56,890 nt of DNA from Candidatus Methanoxibalbensis ujae (GCA_026134085.1 JAOQIN010000008.1:1-56890), one strand, 5' to 3'. Numbered from the stretch's first letter, positions 7,258-16,396 are shown. Numbers and translations are program-made. Notes: generated by a model from the sequence alone, not told the origin.

Positions 7258-8895
7258 GTTAAACACGGACTATGGTAGGATTGAAAGACAGACAACTGGA
7301 CAAATTGGGAATCGGTGGAAAGAGGTTAAACACGGACTATGGTAGGATTGAAAGTGTCCCAGATCGTGTATGTGAATTGCTCCGCTCAGAGGTTAAACAC
7401 GGACTATGGTAGGATTGAAAGAGAGGTGATAATATGGAAAGTTGTAAAGAGAGAATCAGTTAAACACGGACTATGGTAGGATTGAAAGCTAAAATCTACG
7501 AAAAGGACACAATAATGAAAATAGGTTAAACACGGACTATGGTAGGATTGAAAGAGGTATGTCGTATTTGTAATGGTCATAGCTGAACATAAGTTAAACA
7601 CGGACTATGGTAGGATTGAAAGACATCAACAGTTTCAGTTCCAAAACTAACAAAACAAGGTTAAACACGGACTATGGTAGGATTGAAAGTCTCGTCAGAG
7701 TGCTTGACAAGATTTGTAGAATTGCAAGTTAAACACGGACTATGGTAGGATTGAAAGAGTTCTCCTCCTGTTGTGACTGGCTCAAAAATTACTTGTTAAA
7801 CACGGACTATGGTAGGATTGAAAGCGCAGCTCTGTATTCAGATAAGAAGCGATACATCTTGCGTTAAACACGGACTATGGTAGGATTGAAAGCTTCTCAG
7901 GAGGAATGTGTAGTTTGGCTATAAGTTTGTTAAACACGGACTATGGTAGGATTGAAAGCTATCAGTTTCATGCTCTGTATTTTCATTTTCTGAGTTAAAC
8001 ACGGACTATGGTAGGATTGAAAGCAGGAGAACAGCCCGACCCACTCGTATTCTGCATTGTTAAACACGGACTATGGTAGGATTGAAAGCATCCTTGAACT
8101 TACGAATCGCTGTCCTGCTATCGGTTAAACACGGACTATGGTAGGATTGAAAGCTGCTCGGCTGGCACAAACTTTTCCCAGTTCATAACGTTAAACACGG
8201 ACTATGGTAGGATTGAAAGCCTTACCTCTGCTCTCTCACGGTTGTCTTCTCTTGATAAGTTAAACACGGACTATGGTAGGATTGAAAGTTCAGAATCTTT
8301 ATCATTGCTTCTTCTAGTGCTCTCTTAGTTAAACACGGACTATGGTAGGATTGAAAGAATCACCTCCCATTTTTGAGGCAAGAGCTCATTACTCTGTTAA
8401 ACACGGACTATGGTAGGATTGAAAGTTCAAGCTCTGCAATTCTCTCTTGAATTTCTGCAAGCGTTAAACACGGACTATGGTAGGATTGAAAGGCAGATAT
8501 CTCAAAATTCTCGTAAAGTCGTGCTACGAAGTTAAACACGGACTATGGTAGGATTGAAAGTATGTGAACATATCTATTTATCTAAATCTCAAAAAAGTTA
8601 AACACGGACTATGGTAGGATTGAAAGTATCTACTATCAGCACGCCAATATCACTAGAAAACGGATAAGTTAAACACGGACTATGGTAGGATTGAAAGAAG
8701 CCGCATCTTCATGTATGCTAACAAAGCCTCAAGGTTAAACACGGACTATGGTAGGATTGAAAGGCTAGCTCATTAGCTATTACATCACCAGGACCGCCAG
8801 TTAAACACGGACTATGGTAGGATTGAAAGCCCTTTCAGGAGAAAAAGGAAGGGGAAAGAAAAGCAGTTAAACACGGACTATGGTAGGATTGAAAG
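7258..8895 (+). CRISPR. CRISPR array, 25 repeats of 30 bp, 24 spacers
   Basis: The 30-bp repeat begins GTTAAACACGG and ends GGTAGGATTGAAAG; all 25 copies read identically. Repeat starts are spaced 65 to 71 bases apart, giving spacers of about 35 to 41 bases. The ATTGAAAG end is the usual 8-nt 5' handle left on crRNAs by Cas6 in type I-B and type III systems, so transcription is expected on the plus strand, which agrees with the TATA box on that side. The last repeat is not degenerate, unlike the trailer end of many arrays. No effector, cas1 or cas2 gene lies in the window; cas6 is 2.3 kb away. Spacer targets cannot be determined here. Confidence 0.98.
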
Positions 8896-8974
8896 AAAGA
8901 GGCATAAAGGGAGGATATAGCGAAAGTAAAAAAATATAGAGACGGATGATAGACTCAATCGTCCGCGTTGCTGC

Positions 8975-9415
8975 TCAGAGCCACCGTTCTATTCGTGCTG
9001 CAAGCATTTTTTTAGGAGCGGCTCCCTGAATGCTGTCGACGAGTCTTCCGTTTTTAAATATGAGGAGTGTGGGTATTGCCATTATTCCGAATGCAGCGGC
9101 TGTCCTGGGATTTTCATCAACATTGAGCTTGCCGAAAACAACTCTTCCCGCGTATTCACGTGCGAGCTCCTCAAGTATCGGTGCGATTATCCTGCAAGGA
9201 CCACACCACGGCGCCCAGCAGTCAAGCACGAGGAGCGGATATTTTCTCACTGATTCCTCAAGCGTGTCATCCCTTATCTCTATAGGCCTGTTTATAGTGC
9301 CTGTGCTGCTGCCTGTGGCGCTGCCTGTGCTGCTGCCTGTGATCTTCTCTCTGAGCCTCTTCTCCATCTCCATCCTCTTACGCTCTTTTATGCGTTCCAC
9401 TTCCTCATCCTCCAT
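8975..9415 (-). CDS. Thioredoxin with N-terminal extension
   Basis: A thioredoxin fold with the active site WCGPC at residues 70-74 and the cis-proline loop IPTLLIFKNG. It reduces protein disulfides in the cytoplasm, with no signal peptide visible. The first ~25 residues form a highly charged helix (EEVERIKERKRMEMEKRL). It is joined by a Gly/Ser/Thr linker built of repeats (GSSTGSATGSSTG) that correspond to a tandem DNA repeat at about 9295-9340. Such charged extensions occur in other archaeal thioredoxins; the linker expansion is peculiar. It is the last gene of the infB-rps6e-cas6-tes run and ends about 80 bases from the CRISPR array, pointing toward it. Confidence 0.92.
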   Translation of the reverse strand: MEDEEVERIKERKRMEMEKRLREKITGSSTGSATGSSTGTINRPIEIRDDTLEESVRKYPLLVLDCWAPWCGPCRIIAPILEELAREYAGRVVFGKLNVDENPRTAAAFGIMAIPTLLIFKNGRLVDSIQGAAPKKMLAARIERWL

Positions 9416-9481
9416 TCCTCATCACCTGCCTCATCTTTTTCAACACTCTCCTTCCCCCTTCATGTTCCCATGAGTGTTCCC

Positions 9482-11020
9482 TCAAGTGTTCCCATGAGTG
9501 TTCTCACGAGTGTTCTCATGAGTGTTCCCACGAGAGAACTTTCTCTCAACATTTTCTCTGTGAACTGTGTTATAAGCGCAGAAAGGTATGATGCGCATGT
9601 CTGGCGTCACATAGTGTATGACGCAGCGCTGCAGGCGGTTTAGGTCAAAATTGTAAGGGTCCTGGAAGTGCATTGCGCCTATGAAAAGCGTTTTATGATG
9701 GAATTTCGCAAGTGCATGACGGCTTCCATCCCTCAAAATCTCAATAAGCGATGGCAGCACATTGGGGGGGGCTTTTTCCTCATCAATAAAACGCCTCACA
9801 CGCAATATCTTTGAGATTGCGATGATTTTCCCCATCTTTGAGCTTCTAACTTCATCTGCAAGTTCATGCAGCTCCTCCATGAATCCCTCAACATCCACAA
9901 AATCTGTTATGGGCGTTAACTTTCCGTCATGAACAAAAACATATGTGGCGGCGCCGCAATGGGGATGTGCGGAGAATCTAACGGATTTAACGCCTTTCCA
10001 CGCCTCCACAAACTCTGATATCGGAATCACGAAAGGAACTGGATAAAAGCTGTCACGGGATATCTGCCCTTCAGTCTGTTCCTCCACAAGATTTATGAAA
10101 TCAGGTATCGTGATGCGCATTCTCTTCCGCTCATCGCTGTCCACACGCCCTTCAAACGATATGGGCTGCGCGTTCACACCTCTCACAACATCAAGATTCT
10201 CAGCTGCGAACCTTATGATGTCTCCTATCTGCTCGTCATTCACATTCCTTGCGAGCGTCGGCACAAGCACAACACTCCTTATTCCACCATTTCTGCAGTT
10301 ATCAATAGCCCTCATCTTCGCTCTCAATGCCTTCCATCCCCTCAACACCTCATAAGGCTCGTTCGTGACGCCGTCAAACTGCAGATAGACCGTGTGTAAT
10401 CCCGCATCAACCATACGGCGGCAGAAATCCTCGCTGTTCGCAAGCATCAATCCGTTCGTCGCCACCTGAATCTGCGAGAATCCCATATCACGAGCCATTC
10501 GCACGATTTCTAAGAATTCTCTGCGTATCGTGGGCTCTCCACCGGCAAATTGAACCGCAGGACATGGAGGCTCTCCGCTGCGCAACAATCGCAACATCGC
10601 CTCTATCTGCTTCAATGAGGGCTCGTAAACACGGCGAGAAACAGCAGCATTCGCAAAGCATGTGGGACATCGCTGGTTGCATCTGTTTGTCAGATCAATT
10701 ATTGCAAGAACAGTGCAACTCCTGTGCATGGGGCAGAGACCGCAGTTGTAGGGGCATCCACGCTTATCTTCTCCAGTCTCCGCCGCACGCTCTGAAGAAT
10801 CGCTGACGGCACTGACAGCGCTGACAGCATCACCAGAATCAGCATTTGCAGTGTAATCAAGTAAGGCGAACTTCCTGTATAATGATGCATCCGACCAGTA
10901 AACATCATCATATTCACCGTGCTCCTCACATTTTTTACGAATGCGAACCTCCCCATTTTCCTCGTAAACCTCCGCATCCACCACTTTCAGGCATACTGGG
11001 CAAAGCGATTTCGTAAACAT
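9482..11020 (-). CDS. tes: Tes: radical SAM tetraether lipid (GDGT) synthase
   Basis: Resembles the archaeal Tes family (MJ0619/MA_1486 type), which joins the phytanyl ends of two archaeol lipids to make membrane-spanning tetraethers. Visible are an N-terminal CPVC zinc/iron region and CEEHGEYDDVYW, a second cysteine group GCPYNCGLC...SC at residues 88-102, then the radical SAM CNQRCPTC motif (C114, C118, C121), FAGGEPT, and a C-terminal cysteine region near CVIHYVTPDMRIIPFC. The start at 11020 is chosen for the GGAGGTGA site. Two repeat-derived additions are seen: AVSAVSAVSD near residue 66 and a tail RGNTHENTRENTHGNT encoded by tandem repeats at the 3' end. Confidence 0.88.
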   Translation of the reverse strand: MFTKSLCPVCLKVVDAEVYEENGEVRIRKKCEEHGEYDDVYWSDASLYRKFALLDYTANADSGDAVSAVSAVSDSSERAAETGEDKRGCPYNCGLCPMHRSCTVLAIIDLTNRCNQRCPTCFANAAVSRRVYEPSLKQIEAMLRLLRSGEPPCPAVQFAGGEPTIRREFLEIVRMARDMGFSQIQVATNGLMLANSEDFCRRMVDAGLHTVYLQFDGVTNEPYEVLRGWKALRAKMRAIDNCRNGGIRSVVLVPTLARNVNDEQIGDIIRFAAENLDVVRGVNAQPISFEGRVDSDERKRMRITIPDFINLVEEQTEGQISRDSFYPVPFVIPISEFVEAWKGVKSVRFSAHPHCGAATYVFVHDGKLTPITDFVDVEGFMEELHELADEVRSSKMGKIIAISKILRVRRFIDEEKAPPNVLPSLIEILRDGSRHALAKFHHKTLFIGAMHFQDPYNFDLNRLQRCVIHYVTPDMRIIPFCAYNTVHRENVERKFSRGNTHENTRENTHGNT

Positions 11021-11166
11021 CTTCCGCTCACCTCCTCTCCTCCCTATCTTTCTCAACCTCTATTTCTCAACCTCTAAGAAGCAACATTTTTTCATTCTCC
11101 CTCATGTTCAACAGATCATCGTCAGTCATCCCTCATGTGGATCGTCATCCCATCAGTCCATTCGCT

Positions 11167-11907
11167 CTATCTGCTGTTTACGAACCCGAATCCAAGGGAA
11201 TTTCGCTCGCCGAACCCAGTATCCATCCCAAACGCGATTATCTTTCGCCTGATCTCATCAATATCATGCCATATGAACTCCCACATGCTCCCAATCATCA
11301 CATGATCCCTGCCTCCGATAACGACATTCGTTGCGGTTGTTCTCCTGAAAACAAAACGCTCAAAAAGATCATGTATGCAGACATCAGTTCCGTAAAACTC
11401 GTTGAACTTCTTCACAAGGTTCTCCGTGAGCTGCTTGACAAAAGCCTCAAACGAATATTTCGGCCGCCAATAAACATATCTCGCCTTCCTCTCATTCTCG
11501 GGTATCCCATATCGCTCGTAATTTCTCTCAGGTATTCTTATTATAAGGGGCGTCGCCGTAAGCAATCTCAAATGGCGTTTTAACCGAATCTCAAGCTCTT
11601 TCACACCAACAACATCAAAAGACATCTCCCCTATCTTCATGACATCAACATCATCAAGTGCTGCTTTCAGAGATAATACAAGTGAGCGATCAGGCGATGC
11701 TATGATAAAATTTGCTGTTTCACCCTCTTCCATATCCTTTATTGGAAAAATATTTGAAAAACTGAAGAATTTGTAACCTCTTTTGTCATGTAACTTCCCG
11801 TATCCAGAATCTCTCAGAAGATTGTAAATAAATCCCTGCATCTTATGATGATACATGTAGTCATAACACTGATTCTTTTCCGCTCTCAATCGTATCAGAA
11901 GACGCAT
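11167..11907 (-). CDS. cas6: Cas6 CRISPR pre-crRNA endoribonuclease
   Basis: A 246-aa RAMP protein with the Cas6 layout: an N-terminal ferredoxin fold beginning MRLLIRLRAEK, the helix YMYHHKMQGFIYNLL, a candidate catalytic pair H40 and K46 (GKLHDKRGYKFF), and the C-terminal glycine-rich loop GFGERNSLGFGF. Cas6 cuts repeat RNA 8 nt before the spacer, matching the ATTGAAAG handle of the array at 7258-8895. It starts 7 bases after the rps6e stop with GGGGGA as ribosome binding site, so it is probably co-transcribed with translation genes rather than with other cas genes, none of which is seen. Confidence 0.92.
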   Translation of the reverse strand: MRLLIRLRAEKNQCYDYMYHHKMQGFIYNLLRDSGYGKLHDKRGYKFFSFSNIFPIKDMEEGETANFIIASPDRSLVLSLKAALDDVDVMKIGEMSFDVVGVKELEIRLKRHLRLLTATPLIIRIPERNYERYGIPENERKARYVYWRPKYSFEAFVKQLTENLVKKFNEFYGTDVCIHDLFERFVFRRTTATNVVIGGRDHVMIGSMWEFIWHDIDEIRRKIIAFGMDTGFGERNSLGFGFVNSR

Positions 11908-11914
11908 ATTCCAT

Positions 11915-12301
11915 CTATTCCCCCGATGACTCGTTCCTCAGGAGGTCAATCGGTTTTGGTCCGCGTTCAACAACCTTCATGTTTATCTGTGCGATATCTG
12001 CGGATATCTCATTCCCGCGCACAGTTTTCCTTCTGCGCTGTCCACGCTCTTTCGGATTGAAACCGGGAGGGCCTGAGAGCAGCACACGCTTCCTCCCTCT
12101 TCCAGGGATGTCCCTGCGCATCGGAAAGCCGTCCTTATCCGTGCCACCGGTTATCTGAAGTTTGTAGCCCGCCAGTCCGAGTATTCCTCCATCTATCACA
12201 TCGCCTATCCGCCTTCCGATGAGCATCTCGCTCTCATGACCACTGACCGTGATTTTATACGATTTCCCCCCGTCGCTCACCACAACTTGAAAATCTGGCA
12301 T
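11915..12301 (-). CDS. rps6e: Ribosomal protein S6e
   Basis: A 128-residue small-subunit protein of archaea and eukaryotes. Diagnostic stretches are GRRIGDVIDGGILGL, GYKLQITGGTDKDGFPMR and GRGRKRVLLSGPPGF. GAGGTGAG lies just before the ATG. It follows infB by about 140 bases on the same strand, the usual archaeal neighbourhood, and is tightly followed by cas6. Confidence 0.97.
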   Translation of the reverse strand: MPDFQVVVSDGGKSYKITVSGHESEMLIGRRIGDVIDGGILGLAGYKLQITGGTDKDGFPMRRDIPGRGRKRVLLSGPPGFNPKERGQRRRKTVRGNEISADIAQINMKVVERGPKPIDLLRNESSGE

Positions 12302-12382
12302 CTCACCTCATGTGGTCATGATTATATTTATCTATAAATCACTGGCGGTTGTCATTGCCTCATCCCACCATCCACCATCCAT

Positions 12383-12412
12383 CATCAGGCATCAGGCATC
12401 AGGCATCAGGCA
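12383..12412. repeat. Tandem 7-bp repeat (GCATCAG)
   Basis: Four consecutive copies of ATCAGGC between infB and rps6e, preceded by a looser CCATC repeat (12361-12382). It is one of many short tandem tracts in the intergenic spaces of this window. Confidence 0.8.
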
Positions 12413-12440
12413 AGATTCCATAAAGTGTCTTTTTCACCGC

Positions 12441-14249
12441 TCATACCTTCCTCATTTTTATGCGTGTTATCTCTGCGAGCACATCTCGCTCGCTGTCTGA
12501 GAGGAGATCACGCATCTCATTCAGCTCTTTTATTTCATTCACCGGAATATTGGAATACAGAACATCATTTTCGTGAATATGCCTCCCAAATACGGGCTTT
12601 TTCATGGATATTGCGACGCGCATCCCCTTCTCAGCGAGGCTTATGCTCTGTCCCTTGTCCTGTATTTCGTTTATCTTTCCGATTTCTTTTCCTTCTGCTG
12701 TCATCATCTCCATACCGGGCTTTATGCTGCCTGCGATCACCTCAACGCCGAATATAGCAGGTCTGCTCTGTCTGAACACATGACCTGGAAGTATTCTGAC
12801 AGCTGCTGGCATTGTCAGGCGCGCCATTTTCTCGCGCAAAACAGCCTCTTTTCTCGAGGAAACCCATTTTTCATAATCCTCAATGAGCCTGTATATGACA
12901 TCGTTCACGAATATCCTAACATTTTCCTCGCTCGCCTCCGCATGAGCATCTGGATTCACGGACACATGAAATCCGAGAATTGCCCTCAAATACTCATCGC
13001 CTACAGATGCAGCTTCCACAACATCCCTCTTTGATATGTTTCCGACATCAGCCCGTTTTACAGGAATATTTCTCATGCTGAGCTCGTAGAACAGCGCCTC
13101 AACGGAGCCGATGGTGTCGGCTTTTATGATGACGCCCTCCTTATGAACATCTATCTGCACATCATCAAACGCTTTCCTCACACGCTCCTTCGCAAGATTC
13201 AGCGCATCAGCACTTGATTCCGGCACCTGAATCAACGGCATGCCCGGCAGCGCATCATCAATGTTCATCGCAACAATTTTCACACCTGCAGCAGCAGTCA
13301 CCGATTTCACATGCCTGAACCTCCTCTCCATCGCCATCTCTCTGAGCGGTGATGGCTTGAGCAGCGCCTTCACCCTCGTCACAACAGGCTCTCCCGTCGT
13401 TGTTCCCACAACAATCAGATCACCCACACTCAGCTTCCCATCATACAATATCACATCTATTGTTGTTCCAAGACCTCTTTCCTCCTTCTTCTCAAGTATT
13501 GTCCCCTCTCCAGGACCTTCAGCATGCAGTTTTAGGCTTTCCTCAAGATATCTCTGAGACAGACCGATGAGAACAAGAAGCAGATCGGGAATGCCTTCTC
13601 CAGTTTTCGCGCTGACAGGCACAATACATATGTTTCTTGTGAAATCACGTATCCTGTCATATCTTTCAGCTGAGAAACCGGAATCATAAAGTGTCTCAAC
13701 CGTTTCATACACGCGCCTTTCAAGCTCCTGCTGCACATATTCGTTCTGCTCGCGGAAATTCATCACGAAAGGCTTGTCCTTTGATGATATCCACCCGCTT
13801 ATTCTGTCTATTTTGTTTAACGCCACGACAAAAGGTGTTTTCAACATCCTCAGAACATTGAGAGCCTCGTATGTCTGAGGCTGAAATCCCTCAATCACAT
13901 CAACAACAAGCACTGCGATGTCCGCCAGCGCACTTCCCCGCCTTCGCAGAGATGCAAATGCGTGATGACCAGGTGTGTCTATGAAAAGAAGTCCTGGCAC
14001 TTTTATGTCGTCCCATGTGCGCTTGAGTGGCTGACATATGCGCTTTATCACATCCACAGGCACTTCAGTCGCACCGATATGCTGTGTAACGCCGCCTGCT
14101 TCCCTCTCCGCAACAACAGTTCCGCGTATACGGTCAAGCAGCGTGGTCTTCCCGTGATCTATATGTCCGAGAACAGCGATAATAGGCGTTCTTATATCCA
14201 CACCACTCCCGGCACCACGCTCCTTCTTCAGATTCTGCGATTTGCTCAT
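12441..14249 (-). CDS. infB: Translation initiation factor aIF5B (IF-2 homologue)
   Basis: A GTPase that promotes subunit joining and initiator tRNA placement. The P loop GHIDHGKTT lies near residue 32 (from ATG 14249), followed by DTPGHHAF (G3) and NKIDR (G4), then the beta-barrel domains and the C-terminal initiator-tRNA-binding barrel. Length (602 aa) matches archaeal aIF5B. No intein is present, although this gene carries one in some archaea. ATG 14249 is preferred over the GTG two codons before it because of GGAGGTGA with 7-base spacing. Confidence 0.97.
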   Translation of the reverse strand: MSKSQNLKKERGAGSGVDIRTPIIAVLGHIDHGKTTLLDRIRGTVVAEREAGGVTQHIGATEVPVDVIKRICQPLKRTWDDIKVPGLLFIDTPGHHAFASLRRRGSALADIAVLVVDVIEGFQPQTYEALNVLRMLKTPFVVALNKIDRISGWISSKDKPFVMNFREQNEYVQQELERRVYETVETLYDSGFSAERYDRIRDFTRNICIVPVSAKTGEGIPDLLLVLIGLSQRYLEESLKLHAEGPGEGTILEKKEERGLGTTIDVILYDGKLSVGDLIVVGTTTGEPVVTRVKALLKPSPLREMAMERRFRHVKSVTAAAGVKIVAMNIDDALPGMPLIQVPESSADALNLAKERVRKAFDDVQIDVHKEGVIIKADTIGSVEALFYELSMRNIPVKRADVGNISKRDVVEAASVGDEYLRAILGFHVSVNPDAHAEASEENVRIFVNDVIYRLIEDYEKWVSSRKEAVLREKMARLTMPAAVRILPGHVFRQSRPAIFGVEVIAGSIKPGMEMMTAEGKEIGKINEIQDKGQSISLAEKGMRVAISMKKPVFGRHIHENDVLYSNIPVNEIKELNEMRDLLSDSERDVLAEITRIKMRKV

Positions 14250-14352
14250 CTTCACATCACCTCCTCAACCGCTCAGCGCCACCCGCCTCCCGCTTCCGCG
14301 CTATGCGTCATCTGACATTCGCTGTCAATACATCCTCATATCCTCATATTTA

Positions 14353-14369
14353 TTTAGGTAAGTCTAACA
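14353..14369 (+). promoter_or_regulatory. DtxR/IdeR-like operator in front of the regulator gene
   Basis: TTTAGGTAAGTCTAACA lies at the edge of a TATA-like stretch (CATATTTAT, 14346-14354) and 19 bases before the regulator start. It matches the left and central parts of the known DtxR consensus (TTAGGTTAGSCTAACC) and is an imperfect inverted repeat (TTAG/CTAA). Autoregulation is the likely meaning. Confidence 0.6.
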
Positions 14370-14387
14370 AAAATAATAAAGATAAAG

Positions 14388-14861
14388 ATGAGAGCTGAAA
14401 TGCTCAGCCGCAGGATGGAGGATTACCTCGAGGCCATCCTGAACATATCGGAGAAAAAGGGATACGCACGTGTTAAGGATATTTCTGATGCGCTCGGGGT
14501 GAAGCCATCAAGTGTTGTTGATATGCTGAAAAGGCTGAGAGATATTGGACTCGTTGAATATCGCAAGCACGATGGCATCATACTGACAAAAAAAGGAAAA
14601 GATATCGGAAGAGTTGTGGCAGATAAGCATGCAGCTATAAGAAAATTACTTGAAATTCTGCGCGTTCCGCCTGAAATAGCCGATGAAGATGCATGCACTA
14701 TGGAGCATGAGCTTCATCCAAAGACGATAGAGCAGATAAAAAAGCTTGTTGAATTCGTGTCTTCTGCACCTAATTACCCGGAATGGCTCGTTCATTTTGA
14801 ATATTTCTGTAAGACAGGCAGACATCTCTGCACAAGCAGGTGTGTTTTCAACAGGCGCTAA
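14388..14861 (+). CDS. DtxR/MntR-family metal-dependent repressor
   Basis: A 157-residue regulator. The N-terminal winged helix includes MLSRRMEDYLEAILNI, recognition helix GVKPSSVVDMLKRL and wing LVEYRKHDGIILT. The dimerisation/metal domain carries ADKHAAIRKLLEIL and DACTMEHELHP with the Cys/Glu/His metal ligands typical of the family. There is no C-terminal SH3-like domain, as in MntR. It senses iron or manganese and represses uptake genes. The candidate operator at 14353-14369 suggests it controls itself. The C-terminus ends with a cysteine group (FCKTGRHLCTSRC), seen in several archaeal members. Confidence 0.9.
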   Translation: MRAEMLSRRMEDYLEAILNISEKKGYARVKDISDALGVKPSSVVDMLKRLRDIGLVEYRKHDGIILTKKGKDIGRVVADKHAAIRKLLEILRVPPEIADEDACTMEHELHPKTIEQIKKLVEFVSSAPNYPEWLVHFEYFCKTGRHLCTSRCVFNRR

Positions 14862-14937
14862 CAGTTTTTAATGATATTTTCAATTATTTTTTAAGTGCTC
14901 AAAACATTTATATACAGTTCATTTTGATTCATGAGTG

Positions 14938-15108
14938 ATGATTGAAGAAGTTCAAAGAATACTGTATGAGCTGAAGAGGATATATCAGAAGATGATAGAG
15001 GAAGGTTTTGATCCGAACGAGCTTGAGATAGAGAAGGAATTGGCTGAGATAAAAAAGGAACTCGGGCACTGGTATATGGAAAACTCCATGATGTTCAGAG
15101 CGGCTTAA
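14938..15108 (+). CDS. Small hypothetical helical protein (56 aa)
   Basis: ATG 14938 opens 56 codons with coding-like composition: charged amphipathic helices VQRILYELKRIYQKMIEEG and LEIEKELAEIKKELGHWY. A TATA box TTTATATA at 14908-14915 lies about 25 bases upstream, which would give a leaderless transcript. Family unknown; it may be a small helical-hairpin protein. Confidence 0.6.
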   Translation: MIEEVQRILYELKRIYQKMIEEGFDPNELEIEKELAEIKKELGHWYMENSMMFRAA

Positions 15109-15131
15109 GTGTCTGCATCTGTTGTGTTGTG

Positions 15132-16268
15132 TTATACGATCAGAGTTTTGGCGAATTTTGTCAGGTTTTCACATGTTTTATCACGCACTAATATCATGTC
15201 CTCAAGCCTGACGCCTCCGATATCCGGGTCATATAAGCCGGGTTCTATTGTTATGACATTTCCTGCCTGAAGCACATAGTCATTATCGCTCACACTTGGT
15301 TTCTCGTGCAGAGAAAGTCCGATACCATGACCTGTGGCATGAAGAAAACCTCTCCTGACTTCTTTCAGATCTCTTCTTTCCTCGCTTTCATTCCCGTGAA
15401 AACGACGCAGCGTGTCATAACCTCTCTCCTCAAATATATCACACACCAGATTGTGCACATCAGCACATGAAACTCCCGCCCTCACAGAGGAAACGGCGGC
15501 ATCTTGTGCATATCTGACAGTTTCAAACATCTCCTCCACCGCAGCCGAAGGCTCTCCCCTCACGACAGTTCGTGTCATATCCGCATAATATCGCTCACGC
15601 CTCAATCTCGGAAATATATCAATGATTATGGGCTCATCCGCAACAATCTCGCCGCTTCCAGTCCAGTGAGGGTTCGCACTTCCTCTGCCGCACGCGACAA
15701 TGGGCTCCTCCTCGGCAACACATCCGCAGTCTATCAGCGCATGCTCTATAATCACCTTCAACTTCTCAGCCGTAAGCGCATCTCCGCTCTCCTCAATGAG
15801 AACATCACGGATGCGGCAGCTTTTTATCTTCTTTATCGCAATGTCCATCGCATATTCACATGCTCGCTGCGCCTTCTTCATCATCACGACTTCCTCATAC
15901 CTCTTTATCTCCCTCTCCGCCATCACATCCTCAGCAACTTCAACAGATATGCCCTTCTCTCTCAATTTATCCGCAATAAACACGGGAAAATATCCGGGAA
16001 CACAGACCTCATTCACACCTTTATCGCGAAGTAACTCCAGAATGATGACATCTATCTCATCCCTGTTCCCACCATACTCAAGGAATGAGCGCACTTCACT
16101 GAATTTTGTCTCTCTTCTCGCACGCTCGACCTCCATGTGCGGAACCACGATGAGCTCGCTGTCCGCCCTGAGATATATGAAGGGGTCCGACGAGAGGAAT
16201 CGTGTTGCATAAAACATGTCCGCGTTGTGCACACTTTCGCTGAAAAGCAGAAGCGGTTTCTCCATCAT
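15132..16268 (-). CDS. M24 family aminopeptidase (Xaa-Pro dipeptidase type)
   Basis: A pita-bread-fold metallopeptidase of 378 aa. An N-terminal creatinase-like domain precedes the catalytic domain. The five ligands of the dinuclear metal site can be followed: the aspartate of IIIDIFPR, YADMTRT, HATGHGIGL, TIEPGLY and VRLEDM. The family removes N-terminal residues preceding proline or splits Xaa-Pro dipeptides in the cytoplasm. It is divergent from the DUF2117 gene; the shared upstream region is a long A/T tract with repeats. Confidence 0.9.
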   Translation of the reverse strand: MMEKPLLLFSESVHNADMFYATRFLSSDPFIYLRADSELIVVPHMEVERARRETKFSEVRSFLEYGGNRDEIDVIILELLRDKGVNEVCVPGYFPVFIADKLREKGISVEVAEDVMAEREIKRYEEVVMMKKAQRACEYAMDIAIKKIKSCRIRDVLIEESGDALTAEKLKVIIEHALIDCGCVAEEEPIVACGRGSANPHWTGSGEIVADEPIIIDIFPRLRRERYYADMTRTVVRGEPSAAVEEMFETVRYAQDAAVSSVRAGVSCADVHNLVCDIFEERGYDTLRRFHGNESEERRDLKEVRRGFLHATGHGIGLSLHEKPSVSDNDYVLQAGNVITIEPGLYDPDIGGVRLEDMILVRDKTCENLTKFAKTLIV

Positions 16269-16269
16269 T

Positions 16270-16347
16270 TCTTTTTTTGCTTTTTTGCTTTTTCACTTTT
16301 TCACTTTTTTGCTTTTTGTTCTGCTTTTTTTGTTTTTTTATTTTTTT
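16270..16347. repeat. A/T homopolymer-like tandem tract in a divergent promoter region
   Basis: Repeated units such as CTTTTTTG and CTTTTTCA. On the minus strand this is a nearly pure A/G tract in front of the M24 peptidase. On the plus strand it precedes a TATA-like CTTATATTTA (16357-16366) that probably serves the DUF2117 gene. Confidence 0.7.
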
Positions 16348-16396
16348 AGTTCTCAGTCTTATATTTATTAAAGGCAAAGATGGCGGGAGGTGATCC

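Noticed and set aside
7115..7345. 76-aa frame crossing the CRISPR leader and first repeats
   Set aside because: It includes repeat and spacer sequence, so it is not a gene.
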